Assembly (NCBI GenBank): GCA_947258655.1
Contig: CAMYJD010000003.1
Location: 62,001-126,000 of the forward strand
Direction of reading: 5' to 3'
Length of the DNA: 64,000 nt
DNA from: an uncultured Gammaproteobacteria bacterium
GTDB taxonomy: Bacteria; Pseudomonadota; Gammaproteobacteria; JAADHQ01
Part shown: piece after piece, positions 20,084-29,753 of the stretch
Numbering within the stretch: the stretch's first letter is position 1
Layout of the letters: each line of letters opens with the position of its first letter
Notes under the pieces: generated by a model
The model's database searches: none
Seen by the model: the letters and a program-made list of their open reading frames with translations, nothing else
Told to the model about the DNA's origin: nothing
Made by a program: the position numbers and the translations under genes

Positions 20084-20853
20084 GGCAATATAATGGTAGC
20101 TGGCTGGCCTTTGCGATAGGTCCTGTCACCGGGATCAAATGCGACCTCCAGCGAGTACAACGGCGACTGTTCATTATTCACCGGCTCCAGGCCCAGACGG
20201 TGTATCTGCCCAGTCAATGTCTGCCCCTGCACGCTGACATCCACCTGCATACCCGTCTTCAGGTCCTGCAGTTCTGCCGCACTGATCATGGTGCGCGCGA
20301 GCATGCGCGTCGCTGCGGCCAGGGCCAGCAGGGGTTTTGCCTGCAAACGATTGCTGACGGTCTGCCCCTGGTGGGCAAAGACCTGGACGACGATAGCGGC
20401 AACAGGAGCACGAATTTCGCTGTATTCCAGCTCCAGTTTTGCCCGGATTAATTCGGCCTGTGCCTCTTTCTTACTAGCATTGGCCTTGCTGTATTCAATC
20501 CTGACCAGTTCGCGATCATGCACCGAGATAGCGGTGCGGTCGAACAACTCCTGGGCGCGTTCCCATTCGCGTTCGGCCTCGGTAAAGGTTTCTGTTGCAC
20601 GATTCAACACAGCTTCTGCCCTGTTAACCTCGGCGCGGAAGCCGCGCTGATCCAGCCTGAGCAAGCGCTGCTTGTGTTTCACCCGCTGGCCGCTATTGAC
20701 ATATACCTGCTCGACGACGCCATCTACGGGCGTGGACAACAACATATATTGATACCAGTCCAGCTGTGCAGACTTCTCCGCAGCAAGACATTGCATAGCC
20801 AGCAAATTCACCGCTATACCCAGAAACCCATGTATTACGTTCAGCCGCTTCAT
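20080..20853 (-). CDS. HlyD/RND-type periplasmic adaptor
   Basis: 257 residues, short for the family. After a signal peptide (cleavage about residue 24, QCLAAE) come the split biotinyl-lipoyl halves (VDGVVEQVYVNSGQRVKHKQRLLRLD and YSEIRAPVAAIVVQVFAHQGQTV) flanking a helical hairpin (about 75-130). A C-terminal beta domain ends YRKGQPATIILP. Such adaptors bridge an inner-membrane pump and a TolC-type duct. The TolC-like gene lies seven bases upstream, but no RND, ABC or MFS pump gene is adjacent; acyP follows instead. Confidence 0.88.
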   Translation of the reverse strand: MKRLNVIHGFLGIAVNLLAMQCLAAEKSAQLDWYQYMLLSTPVDGVVEQVYVNSGQRVKHKQRLLRLDQRGFRAEVNRAEAVLNRATETFTEAEREWERAQELFDRTAISVHDRELVRIEYSKANASKKEAQAELIRAKLELEYSEIRAPVAAIVVQVFAHQGQTVSNRLQAKPLLALAAATRMLARTMISAAELQDLKTGMQVDVSVQGQTLTGQIHRLGLEPVNNEQSPLYSLEVAFDPGDRTYRKGQPATIILP

Positions 20854-20860
20854 AAGTCAC

Positions 20861-22174
20861 TCACTTTTTAAGTGCTTCCGATTGATTTTCATGCACACCG
20901 ACCTGTTTACCCATAATCGCATCGAGACGCGCCCAGGCCAACGCATGATCAAAGTCTGCCTTCGCTGTCTGGTACAGGGCCGCAGAGAACAAGGCCAGCG
21001 AATCGCCGAGATCTGCCGCCACATCCAGCTCATACAGACCACGGTCCTTGTCCAGTGCCGCATCACGAAAATCTGTAAAAACCGCGGCCTCATCGCGCTG
21101 GGCACGGGTAATATAGAGTTGTTGCCACAATTCAAGTACCTGCTGGCGCACTTCCATCTCGGCCTTGTGCAACTCGGCCCGGGTCTCAGTCAATAGCGAT
21201 TGCTGGCGGGCGATTTCGGCGTCGATCGCACCACTGGTACTGAGCGGCATGGCAAATACCAGGCCCGCCCGGTATTTGTCACTGGAACGAATGTCCCGCG
21301 AATAATCGGCCGCCTCCAGCTCCAGGTCAATAGTGGGTTTATTACGTGCACGTACCGATTTCAATTTCTGATGTGCCGACTCCACTTGCTGACGTAATGC
21401 CTGCAAGGCTGGATTGCTATGTACGGCCTGTTGCTGAACCTGCTCAATATCGGGAAGTTCGCGTCCCAGCACAATGAGTTCAGGTCGGACCAGATTGGTT
21501 GGCAGCTCCCCGGGATGATTAAGCAGGTTGGCCAGTCTCGAGCGTGCGGCGCGCCGCTTTACATCACTGGCATAACGGATACTGCGCGCGCGAAAATAGG
21601 TATTTTCCGCCTCGAGTAAATCCACATCCGGGATCTGTTCCAGCCTGTTTCTGTCCTGGGCTCGATCAAAACGAACAAACGCGATCGCCATCAGTTCATT
21701 GTCACGTGCATAGGCAAGATCAGCAAGAATCACATCAAAAAAGGCCTGCATGATATCAATACGATGGCGGCTCTGCTGATCCTGTAACAGCCATTGCTGC
21801 GAACTGAGCGTGGCGTCGGCAGCTGCGATACTGGCCGAGCTTTGACCAAAGTCGTATAAACGCTTGCTTGCCAATAGCGCAACACGATGATCATCCCGGT
21901 CGGGATAAAGCGCACGGCTCGACGGTTCGACCCAGCGCAAGCGACCTTCGAGTCTGGTCTGTAAACCGCTGTCCGCCTCGATCATGTCCTTACTTGCCCT
22001 GGCAGCCTGCAAACGACTGCGCGCCACCAGATTATCGGGATACTCGTTACTGCTCAGCGCCAGCGCATCACTGAGTGTCAGAGGTTCGGGCAGTGCAGTA
22101 TTACCTGTCCCGGCCCCGACCTGACCGATTAACAACAACAGGGCAGCAGAGATTATAATCCTGACTTTAAACAA
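20861..22174 (-). CDS. TolC-family outer-membrane efflux protein
   Basis: 437 residues from a TTG at 22174 with AAAGG eight bases upstream. A signal peptide (about 1-22, GAGTGN) is followed by the TolC duplication: two long helical repeats about 200 residues each, with LSLSDALALSSNEYPDNL-like N-terminal and QQQAVHSNPALQALRQQVESA second-half signatures. It would form the outer-membrane duct for the adaptor encoded next. No pump is encoded with them, so the pair may serve a pump located elsewhere. Confidence 0.85.
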   Translation of the reverse strand: MFKVRIIISAALLLLIGQVGAGTGNTALPEPLTLSDALALSSNEYPDNLVARSRLQAARASKDMIEADSGLQTRLEGRLRWVEPSSRALYPDRDDHRVALLASKRLYDFGQSSASIAAADATLSSQQWLLQDQQSRHRIDIMQAFFDVILADLAYARDNELMAIAFVRFDRAQDRNRLEQIPDVDLLEAENTYFRARSIRYASDVKRRAARSRLANLLNHPGELPTNLVRPELIVLGRELPDIEQVQQQAVHSNPALQALRQQVESAHQKLKSVRARNKPTIDLELEAADYSRDIRSSDKYRAGLVFAMPLSTSGAIDAEIARQQSLLTETRAELHKAEMEVRQQVLELWQQLYITRAQRDEAAVFTDFRDAALDKDRGLYELDVAADLGDSLALFSAALYQTAKADFDHALAWARLDAIMGKQVGVHENQSEALKK

Positions 22175-22317
22175 ACAAGCGACCTTTATTAAATACAGCC
22201 ATTAATGCAATTGACTCAGAATTCCTGTTATTCCCACGACTTTTTTCCTCGTAGTCAGCAATATTTCGTGCTGGTGGAGTATACGCTACGCTTTCCTCTG
22301 ACGTCCTGTCAGATAGC

Positions 22318-22863
22318 CTATTGACGTTGCTGTCTGCGTTTACTCCGTTTGTATTTGGAAAATGTCATTTTTTTATAGATCTCCTCGCTGGCATATTCAC
22401 CCAACCAGATTATCTCGTCCACGCCGGAGGCAGCCCCGGTATAACGTACGACCAGTTTTCCGTGCAGATCAAAAAATGCAAATACAGGTGTGGCACCACG
22501 ATTTTTGGCGATTTTGGCAAAGAATTTTTTCTTTGTGGTTGGCTGGCCTTCGAAATCAATGATCTCTTCATCACTCTCGATATCGATACTCAAAACCAGA
22601 AAGCGTTGCAGATAATAGTCCTGCACCTCGACCTGATTGAGGATAGTCGTTTTCATACGATGACAAAATGGACATTCCTCCTGTTCAAAAAAAAGCAACA
22701 CGCCCTTCTTACCCTTGTCGGTTGCATCCTGCAGGTCTTCAGTCAGGTCACCAAGTGTATGTTCGAAAAAAAACTTGGCCGGATCTCGTGGTAATGCAGC
22801 CGATACACTAGCCAGCATCAGTGTCAGCAACAGGCTCAGGATAATTTTATATAAACGTACCAT
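22318..22863 (-). CDS. Periplasmic thioredoxin-fold protein (CPFC)
   Basis: 181 residues. Signal peptide of about 22 residues, then a thioredoxin fold with the redox motif CPFC in EQEECPFCHRM (about 62-72) and the cis-Pro region GATPVFAFFD. The C-terminus is strongly basic (KYKRSKRRQQRQ). It resembles the SoxW/thioredoxin_2 type thiol-disulfide proteins found near sulfur-oxidation or cytochrome genes. The partner is not evident here; it is transcribed away from the fumarase gene. Confidence 0.82.
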   Translation of the reverse strand: MVRLYKIILSLLLTLMLASVSAALPRDPAKFFFEHTLGDLTEDLQDATDKGKKGVLLFFEQEECPFCHRMKTTILNQVEVQDYYLQRFLVLSIDIESDEEIIDFEGQPTTKKKFFAKIAKNRGATPVFAFFDLHGKLVVRYTGAASGVDEIIWLGEYASEEIYKKMTFSKYKRSKRRQQRQ

Positions 22864-23004
22864 CAGGACATCCGCTTTTTTCGTTGTGTTATGTTACCAG
22901 CGCCATACACTATCGATGCTACAAGCTACAGAATATCGCGTATAGGGCATATAATACTATGTATTGACTGATGTAATAAGCGCAAGTTCAGGTAATATGA
23001 TCCT

Positions 23005-24531
23005 ATGACCGTAATTCGCCAGGAAGATTTCATCACCAGTATTGCAGATGCGCTGCAATATATATCCTATTACCATCCCTCTGATTTTATCGCGGCGATG
23101 AAACAGGCCTATGAGTTGGAAGAATCACCCGCTGCCAGGGATGCCATCGCCCAGATCCTGGTCAATTCGCGTATGTGTGCGCTGGGACATCGCCCCATTT
23201 GCCAGGACACCGGCATTGTCACTATTTTCCTTAATATTGGCATGGACATTCAATGGGACACCAAAATGAGCATTGATGCGATGGTCAATGCCGCCGTCAG
23301 CCGGGCCTACCAGTTACCGGAAAATGTATTACGTGCATCGATTGTCAGCGATCCGGCAGGCAACAGGACCAACACCGGTGATAATACCCCGGCCGTCATC
23401 CACACACAGGTGGTCCCCGGGAATCGGCTTGAGGTAACGGTTGCAGCCAAGGGCGGTGGTTCCGAGAACAAGGCTAAATTTAGCGTATTGAATCCGACTG
23501 ATGATATCGTCGAATGGGTATTGAAGACCGTACCGACCCTGGGCGCCGGCTGGTGCCCGCCCGGTATCCTGAGTATCGGCATCGGCGGTACGGCCGAAAA
23601 GGCCATGTTATTGGCCAAACAGGCGATGATGGCACCCATCGATATACAGGCACTAATTCGCACAGGCCCGGCAAACACGCTCGAGGCATTACGCCTGGAA
23701 CTGTATGAAAAGGTCAATGCACTCGGCATTGGTGCACAGGGGCTGGGTGGACTGGTGACCGTACTCGACATCAAGATACTGGATTACCCTACCCATGCAG
23801 CCTCGATGCCGGTCGCCATGATCCCGAACTGTGCTGCCACACGCCATGCCCATTTTACACTCGATGGCTCGGGGCCGGTGCGACTCGAACCACCCGCTAT
23901 CGACAGCTGGCCGGATATAGACTGGGATCCGAGCCACGCCCGCAGGGTAGACCTGGATACAATCACGGCTGACGATATCCACTCCTGGAAACCCGGAGAG
24001 ACGCTGTTACTGAGCGGGCATATCCTGACCGGCCGCGATGCAGTACATAAAAAAATTGCCACGCTGATTGAACAGGGAAAACCACTGCCTGAGGGGCTCG
24101 ATTTCCATAACCGCTTTATTTACTATGTCGGCCCGGTCGATCCGGTCGGCGATGAAGTGGTCGGCCCGGCCGGCCCGACGACGGCCACACGCATGGACAA
24201 GTTTACCGACATGATGCTTTCCAGAACCGGACTGCTGGGCATGATCGGCAAGGCGGAAAGAGGACCTGACGCCATCGAGGCGATACGTAAATACCGATCG
24301 GTCTACCTGATTGCTACCGGCGGTGCAGCCTATCTGGTGGCAAAGGCCATTCGTTCGTCCAGGGTCGTCGCATTTGCAGAACTCGGCATGGAAGCTGTTT
24401 ATGAATTTGAAGTACGTGATATGCCGGTCACGGTTGCGGTCGACAGTGACGGACATTCGGTCCATCAGAGCGCGCCGCTTGAATGGCAGCGACGTATCGG
24501 CAAGATTGAAGTCCCGTTCACACACAAATAA
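23005..24531 (+). CDS. fumA: Class I (4Fe-4S) fumarate hydratase
   Basis: 508 residues: the alpha domain (about 1-290) and beta domain (about 300-508) are fused as in FumA/FumB. Cluster cysteines are in SRMCALGHRPICQDTG, AGWCPPGILSIGIGG and MIPNCAATRH. The beta part has GPVDPVGDEVVGPAGPTTATRMD and the conserved GKAERG. It interconverts fumarate and malate in the TCA cycle. A related family is the L-tartrate dehydratase, but the fused form favours fumarase. A perfect -10 TATAAT lies at 22950-22955 without a good -35. Confidence 0.93.
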   Translation: MTVIRQEDFITSIADALQYISYYHPSDFIAAMKQAYELEESPAARDAIAQILVNSRMCALGHRPICQDTGIVTIFLNIGMDIQWDTKMSIDAMVNAAVSRAYQLPENVLRASIVSDPAGNRTNTGDNTPAVIHTQVVPGNRLEVTVAAKGGGSENKAKFSVLNPTDDIVEWVLKTVPTLGAGWCPPGILSIGIGGTAEKAMLLAKQAMMAPIDIQALIRTGPANTLEALRLELYEKVNALGIGAQGLGGLVTVLDIKILDYPTHAASMPVAMIPNCAATRHAHFTLDGSGPVRLEPPAIDSWPDIDWDPSHARRVDLDTITADDIHSWKPGETLLLSGHILTGRDAVHKKIATLIEQGKPLPEGLDFHNRFIYYVGPVDPVGDEVVGPAGPTTATRMDKFTDMMLSRTGLLGMIGKAERGPDAIEAIRKYRSVYLIATGGAAYLVAKAIRSSRVVAFAELGMEAVYEFEVRDMPVTVAVDSDGHSVHQSAPLEWQRRIGKIEVPFTHK

Positions 24532-24536
24532 TAGCC

Positions 24537-24971
24537 ATGAATCAGAAGCCTTTCTGGAAGCAAAAAAAACTCCATCAATTCAGTGAGCAAGAATGGGAAT
24601 CGGTCTGTGATGGCTGTGGTCGCTGTTGCCTGCACAAACTGGAAGACAGTGATACGGGCGAGCTGCATTTTACCCGCATAGCCTGCAGGTTGCTTGATGT
24701 GGATACCTGTCGCTGTAACAATTATGCCGAGCGTTTCAGCTTCGTACCCGACTGTATCGCGCTAAAACACGATCTCTACAACACCCTGAAATGGTTACCC
24801 AGTTCCTGTGCTTATCGCTTACTGGCCGAAGGCAAAGACCTGCCCGACTGGCATCCATTGGTCAGCGGTGATCAGCAAACCGTCGCAATCGCCGGTATCT
24901 CAATCAGGAATTTTGCGGTCAGCGAGGATAATGCAGGGGATCCGATAGGCTATATTATTGACGATCTTTAG
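24537..24971 (+). CDS. YcgN-family cysteine-cluster protein (UPF0260)
   Basis: 144 residues, the usual length. The eight-cysteine pattern of the family is visible: CDGCGRCCLHKL near the N-terminus, then ACRLLDVDTCRCNNY, DCIAL and SSCAYRLL. Together with CxxCxxCC this is the zinc/iron-cluster 'CxxCxxCC' domain of unknown function. It begins five bases after fumarase and its last 17 bases overlap the 3' end of the convergent STAS gene. Confidence 0.92.
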   Translation: MNQKPFWKQKKLHQFSEQEWESVCDGCGRCCLHKLEDSDTGELHFTRIACRLLDVDTCRCNNYAERFSFVPDCIALKHDLYNTLKWLPSSCAYRLLAEGKDLPDWHPLVSGDQQTVAIAGISIRNFAVSEDNAGDPIGYIIDDL

Positions 24972-25326
24972 ATGTATCTTTTTCCTCAACATCACTTGCC
25001 TTGATTTCGGTCTTGGTCAGTGACATCCTGATTGTAATCAATCGATCCAGACCCGCCAGCGTAAGACGACGCGCCAGCGCCTTGTCACAATTTATCAATT
25101 CTATCCTTGCATTTCTTTCTTTATCAAAATAAAGCAGGATCAAGGTCGAAAAGATAGTCGCATCGATCTTCGTCACACCCTCCAGGTCAATACGAATTAC
25201 CCTGACAGTATCCGGAAATGCATTGATAATATCCTGCACCTGCAGTGAACGGTTGATATCGAATTCACCGCTTAACAGGATATTAAGCACGCTTCCATCT
25301 GATGAAAGAGACGTTTCTACTGGCAT
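24955..25326 (-). CDS. STAS-domain protein
   Basis: 123 residues forming a single STAS (anti-sigma-antagonist-like) domain, recognised by VLNILLSGEFDINRS and the strand-loop-helix IRIDLEGVTKIDATIFSTLILLY. The position of the phosphorylatable Ser in SpoIIAA-type proteins carries Ala-Thr-Ile here (DATIF), so classical serine kinase switching is doubtful. STAS proteins also occur as MlaB partners of MCE transporters, but the MCE operon is 18 kb away. It overlaps convergently with the YcgN gene. Confidence 0.8.
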   Translation of the reverse strand: MPVETSLSSDGSVLNILLSGEFDINRSLQVQDIINAFPDTVRVIRIDLEGVTKIDATIFSTLILLYFDKERNARIELINCDKALARRLTLAGLDRLITIRMSLTKTEIKASDVEEKDTSKDRQ

Positions 25327-25413
25327 TTTTATTACCCCTGTCCCGCACGCAGAATTCAGTTATCGGCATGCATACATCAATAACTGATCAAATTATTATT
25401 AACCGAAACGCAT

Positions 25414-25445
25414 TAAAAAGGGGATCCCACGGGACCCCCTTTGAG
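25414..25445 (-). terminator. Intrinsic terminator after the LysM lipoprotein gene
   Basis: On the minus strand AAAGGGGGTCCC pairs with GGATCCCCTTT around a tri-base loop, with a T run following. It lies 16 bases past the stop of the LysM gene. Confidence 0.85.
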
Positions 25446-25460
25446 TCGAGCTGTTGTTGT

Positions 25461-26084
25461 TTATTGCCCCAGATAGGCCCTATCGGACTCTTCAACTGTA
25501 CCAATACTCCAGGCACCACGGGTTTTGGCATGACTGACAGCGGCGCCGACATCTGCATCACTGGGATTGCTGTCTATGTCAAACTCCTGCCCTGGGTAGA
25601 TCAGGTCCGCATCCTTGATCTTGTCACTATTGGCTTTATAGATAAGTGGCCATTGGTATGAATTACCATAGATATCGTCCTTGCCGGCGATACCCCACAG
25701 GTGATCACCCTTGACGACATTGTAGGTAATGGAAGCGCTTTCTTTGGAAGCAAGACTACGATCCATTCCCTGCTCTAGATAATACTGTTTGACGGCCAGT
25801 TCAGCCTGATTACGCGCCTGATTAGCCAGCTTGACCGCAGCGGCTTCATCACCTTTCTTGGCAGCGGCTTCGGCTTTCTTCAGTATTTTTCCGGTATCCC
25901 GCCACAGATATCCCAATGAGTCGGCCTTTTTAATCGCAGCCTTGGCATTGGCTATCGCAACGGATGATGCACTGGGACCAGGTTCAGGAGCGGGCTCCTG
26001 TTTTTGTTGACTGGCACAGCCAACCGCCATCGTTACGGTTAATAACAGTACGCCTAAGTGCTTTATTTTATTAGCTATTTTCAT
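25461..26084 (-). CDS. LysM-domain lipoprotein
   Basis: 207 residues. Lipobox VGCAS at about residues 21-25 predicts lipidation. There is an Ala/Lys-rich helical region (about 40-105), then a LysM peptidoglycan-binding motif beginning ITYNVVKGDHLWGIAGKDDIYGN and ending ADLIYPGQEFDI (about 120-175). A Gly/Ala-rich C-terminus follows. The N-terminal helical part may form a scaffold. The RBS is strong (GGGAGAG). A perfect -10 TATAAT on the minus strand lies at 26142-26147. Confidence 0.88.
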   Translation of the reverse strand: MKIANKIKHLGVLLLTVTMAVGCASQQKQEPAPEPGPSASSVAIANAKAAIKKADSLGYLWRDTGKILKKAEAAAKKGDEAAAVKLANQARNQAELAVKQYYLEQGMDRSLASKESASITYNVVKGDHLWGIAGKDDIYGNSYQWPLIYKANSDKIKDADLIYPGQEFDIDSNPSDADVGAAVSHAKTRGAWSIGTVEESDRAYLGQ

Positions 26085-26469
26085 TACTCTCCCACTCCAG
26101 AAGCATCAATGATTTATTGGAAATCTTTCTCAATTTTTCAGATTATAACTGACATTATGCCAAATAGCACATTCCAGCGTTAATCCATTGACAATATATC
26201 CTTTGATTAGAATCAGTTACAGAACATTCTTATTATCATGTAGTAAACACCCTACACATTATGGTGTCAAGTTTATTTGCAGATATAACACACAATTTTT
26301 CGAAGATTCTTAACATAATATCCATATTTCTATACGCATTGATGACGCTGTGTTTGTTATACCGCCGCGCCGGTTTCCTTTCATGATACAGACAACAGAT
26401 TTTGACAGTCGAATCAGGCAAGCGATACACTCCTGTTCCCGCACTTTCAGCACGAGGCCAGTCATCACG
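26085..26469. other. AT-rich gap before arsC
   Basis: This 385-base gap carries a minus-strand TATAAT at 26147-26142 for the LysM gene. On the plus strand TTGACA at 26188-26193 has TAGAAT only 14 bases after it, too close for a good sigma70 promoter. No ORF with family resemblance, repeat or RNA gene was seen. Confidence 0.4.
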
Positions 26470-27802
<1,333 letters not shown>

Positions 27803-27839
27803 CAGCCGCGCTCTCGACCCGGCCTTACCTTCTTATTTA

Positions 27840-28085
27840 AAGAGCACATCTCCATTGATCAACCGAGGTTATGTCCATCGGGCGGCTGATATAAAAACCC
27901 TGGGCGTAATCGCAGTCCATGTCCTGTAGCTTTTGCAGCGTTTCCTGATCTTCAACACCTTCGGCTATCACCTTGAGTCCGAGGCCATGGGCGAGATTGA
28001 TTGTGGAGCGCACAATGACCAGATCGTGATGATTCTTCAGCATATCTATCACAAACGACCTATCGACACATGCTTTGCGACAGTC
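27840..28085 (-). pseudogene. C-terminal fragment of an EAL-domain protein
   Basis: The minus frame contains only the last third of an EAL phosphodiesterase: DRSFVIDMLKNHHD, VRSTINLAHGLGLKVIAEGVED and YAQGFYISRPM. The matching frame upstream ends in a TAA near 28085 (beyond DCRKACVDRSF), and no EAL motif, DDFG or GGDEF precedes it. A 71-residue reading could start at 28052 but cannot form the active site. It is best seen as a remnant of a deleted gene. Confidence 0.8.
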
Positions 28086-28118
28086 TTAGAACAAGCCTGC
28101 GACGTTCAGGCCAGGAAA

Positions 28119-28913
28119 TCATATATTGTCATCGGCGATGAAGATTTTCCCCTGAAGGTAGAGTACTGCCTCCCCGGAAATCGTTACCCGGTCGCCCGCC
28201 AGCTCACAGCACAATTCACCGCCACGTGCAGACAACTGCCTGACCCGAAAATGACTGTTTGTCGTTTTATCCGCCCAGTAGGGTACCAGTTGAGTATAGG
28301 CCGAACCCGTCACGGGGTCTTCATTGATGCCATATTTAGGGGCAAAGAAACGGGCGACGAAATCATACCTGTCTGAACGCGCTGTAATGATTACGCCGCG
28401 CCGATCGAGCTTCTTCAATAGCGCGATGTCAGGAATAGCGGACAATACCTCATCCTCACGCGTAAATACGACAATATAATCCTCAGCACACAGATATTCC
28501 GCCGCCTCTGTACTGAATGCCTCGATCAAGGCCGCTGGTGCCGTGCATACACGTGGCGCTTGCGCCGGAAAGTCCAGCGTCAGTCTGTTTCCGTCGCGGG
28601 TAACCGTCAGTACACCCGAGCGCGAAGTAAACGTCAGGATATTCTCACCAACTTCCATCATTTCGAACAGCACATGCGCCGCAGCCAGCGTTGCATGGCC
28701 ACACAGATCCACTTCGCTGAGCGGCGTAAACCAGCGAATATGAAATTGTTCGCCCTCTTCGACGAGGAATGCTGTTTCCGACAGATTATTTTCCTGCGCG
28801 ATCGCTTGCATGAGCGTATCCGGCAGCCATGCCTGTAGTGGGCACACCGCCGCCGGGTTACCCGAAAATACCTGGCCGGCAAAGGCATCTATCTGGTAAA
28901 GGTCAATTTCCAT
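28119..28913 (-). CDS. PhzF-family isomerase
   Basis: 264 residues with the two-domain diaminopimelate-epimerase-like fold. The catalytic Glu lies in QENNLSETAF (about 41-50). The block VDLCGHATLAAAHVLFE and the C-terminal EDPVTGSAYTQLVPYW are family signatures. PhzF isomerises a phenazine precursor, but most bacterial homologues (for example YddE) lie outside phenazine clusters and have unknown substrates. No other phenazine gene is near, so no phenazine production is implied. Confidence 0.9.
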   Translation of the reverse strand: MEIDLYQIDAFAGQVFSGNPAAVCPLQAWLPDTLMQAIAQENNLSETAFLVEEGEQFHIRWFTPLSEVDLCGHATLAAAHVLFEMMEVGENILTFTSRSGVLTVTRDGNRLTLDFPAQAPRVCTAPAALIEAFSTEAAEYLCAEDYIVVFTREDEVLSAIPDIALLKKLDRRGVIITARSDRYDFVARFFAPKYGINEDPVTGSAYTQLVPYWADKTTNSHFRVRQLSARGGELCCELAGDRVTISGEAVLYLQGKIFIADDNI

Positions 28914-29033
28914 AAAACTATAGTGATCATAGCAGTTATGCTCACATCAACAAGAAAATCGATCAAAACAGGCACGCGATGATCATTGCAGCCAAATTCA
29001 TACAACTGAAATTACACCCTCACCAACAAGCTA

Positions 29034-29723
29034 TTATGGCCTCGCAGTAAAGACCTCGCGAATGAAGGGTATGGTTAGTCGACGTTGCTTGATCAGTGAT
29101 TCCTGATCGAGTGTATCCAGTATATCGAACAGCGCATTCAGATCGCGAGGAAAACGGTTTAATAAATATTTTGCCGGATCATTTTCGAGCTCCAGGCCGC
29201 GTTGCCGGGCACGTAATTTCAGCGCCTCGATCTTTTGCTCGTCATCCAATAGTGGCACATGAAACACCGGCCCGGATTGCAGCCGCGATACCAGGTCCGC
29301 GAGTGACAGACCCAGTTCACCCGGACTTGCCGTTGCCGCAAACAACATACGCCCGCCCTGTTCATGGACACGATTAAACAAGTTAAACAATCCCTGCTGC
29401 CACTCCGGATTCCCTTGCAGATACTGCAGATCATCCACACAGATCACGGCAATGTTCTCCATGCCTTCCAACATGGACACGGGATGTCTGATCAACTCGG
29501 CCATTGGCAGGTAACTGACTGGTGCGTTTGCCAGACCGGCCCGCTGACACACCGCCTGCAACAGATGTGACTTGCCACTGCCGTTCGCGCCCCACAGATA
29601 TATAACCGCGCGAGTGTCTTCGACTGCCAGTTGCTCCAGACTGGCAATCAGAAAGCTGTCCGCGCACAGGAAATTGTCGAAACTTGCCGTTTCATTAATA
29701 TGGATGGCCAATGGAAGTTGCAT
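29034..29723 (-). CDS. hda: DnaA regulatory inactivator Hda
   Basis: 229 residues, an AAA+ protein close to DnaA domain III. Walker A is WGANGSGKSHLLQA, Walker B is VICVDDLQYLQ, and the sensor region contains SRLQSGPVFHVPLLDD. The N-terminal QLPLAIHI is the clamp-binding motif. Hda with the beta clamp stimulates ATP hydrolysis by DnaA after initiation. It is 30 bases downstream of the perM-like gene, as in many gammaproteobacteria. Confidence 0.96.
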   Translation of the reverse strand: MQLPLAIHINETASFDNFLCADSFLIASLEQLAVEDTRAVIYLWGANGSGKSHLLQAVCQRAGLANAPVSYLPMAELIRHPVSMLEGMENIAVICVDDLQYLQGNPEWQQGLFNLFNRVHEQGGRMLFAATASPGELGLSLADLVSRLQSGPVFHVPLLDDEQKIEALKLRARQRGLELENDPAKYLLNRFPRDLNALFDILDTLDQESLIKQRRLTIPFIREVFTARP

Positions 29724-29753
29724 GCTACTTGAATTAACAGTTCTGCCGCCGGA

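Noticed and set aside
26186-26213. Sigma70 promoter TTGACA-N14-TAGAAT
   Set aside because: The spacer is three bases too short for reliable assignment.
26350-26469. N-terminal extension of arsC from 26350
   Set aside because: The extension has no family match and no RBS, and the family begins at the Met at 26470.
28119-28913. Phenazine biosynthesis
   Set aside because: PhzF-like proteins are common outside phenazine clusters, and no other phz gene is near.
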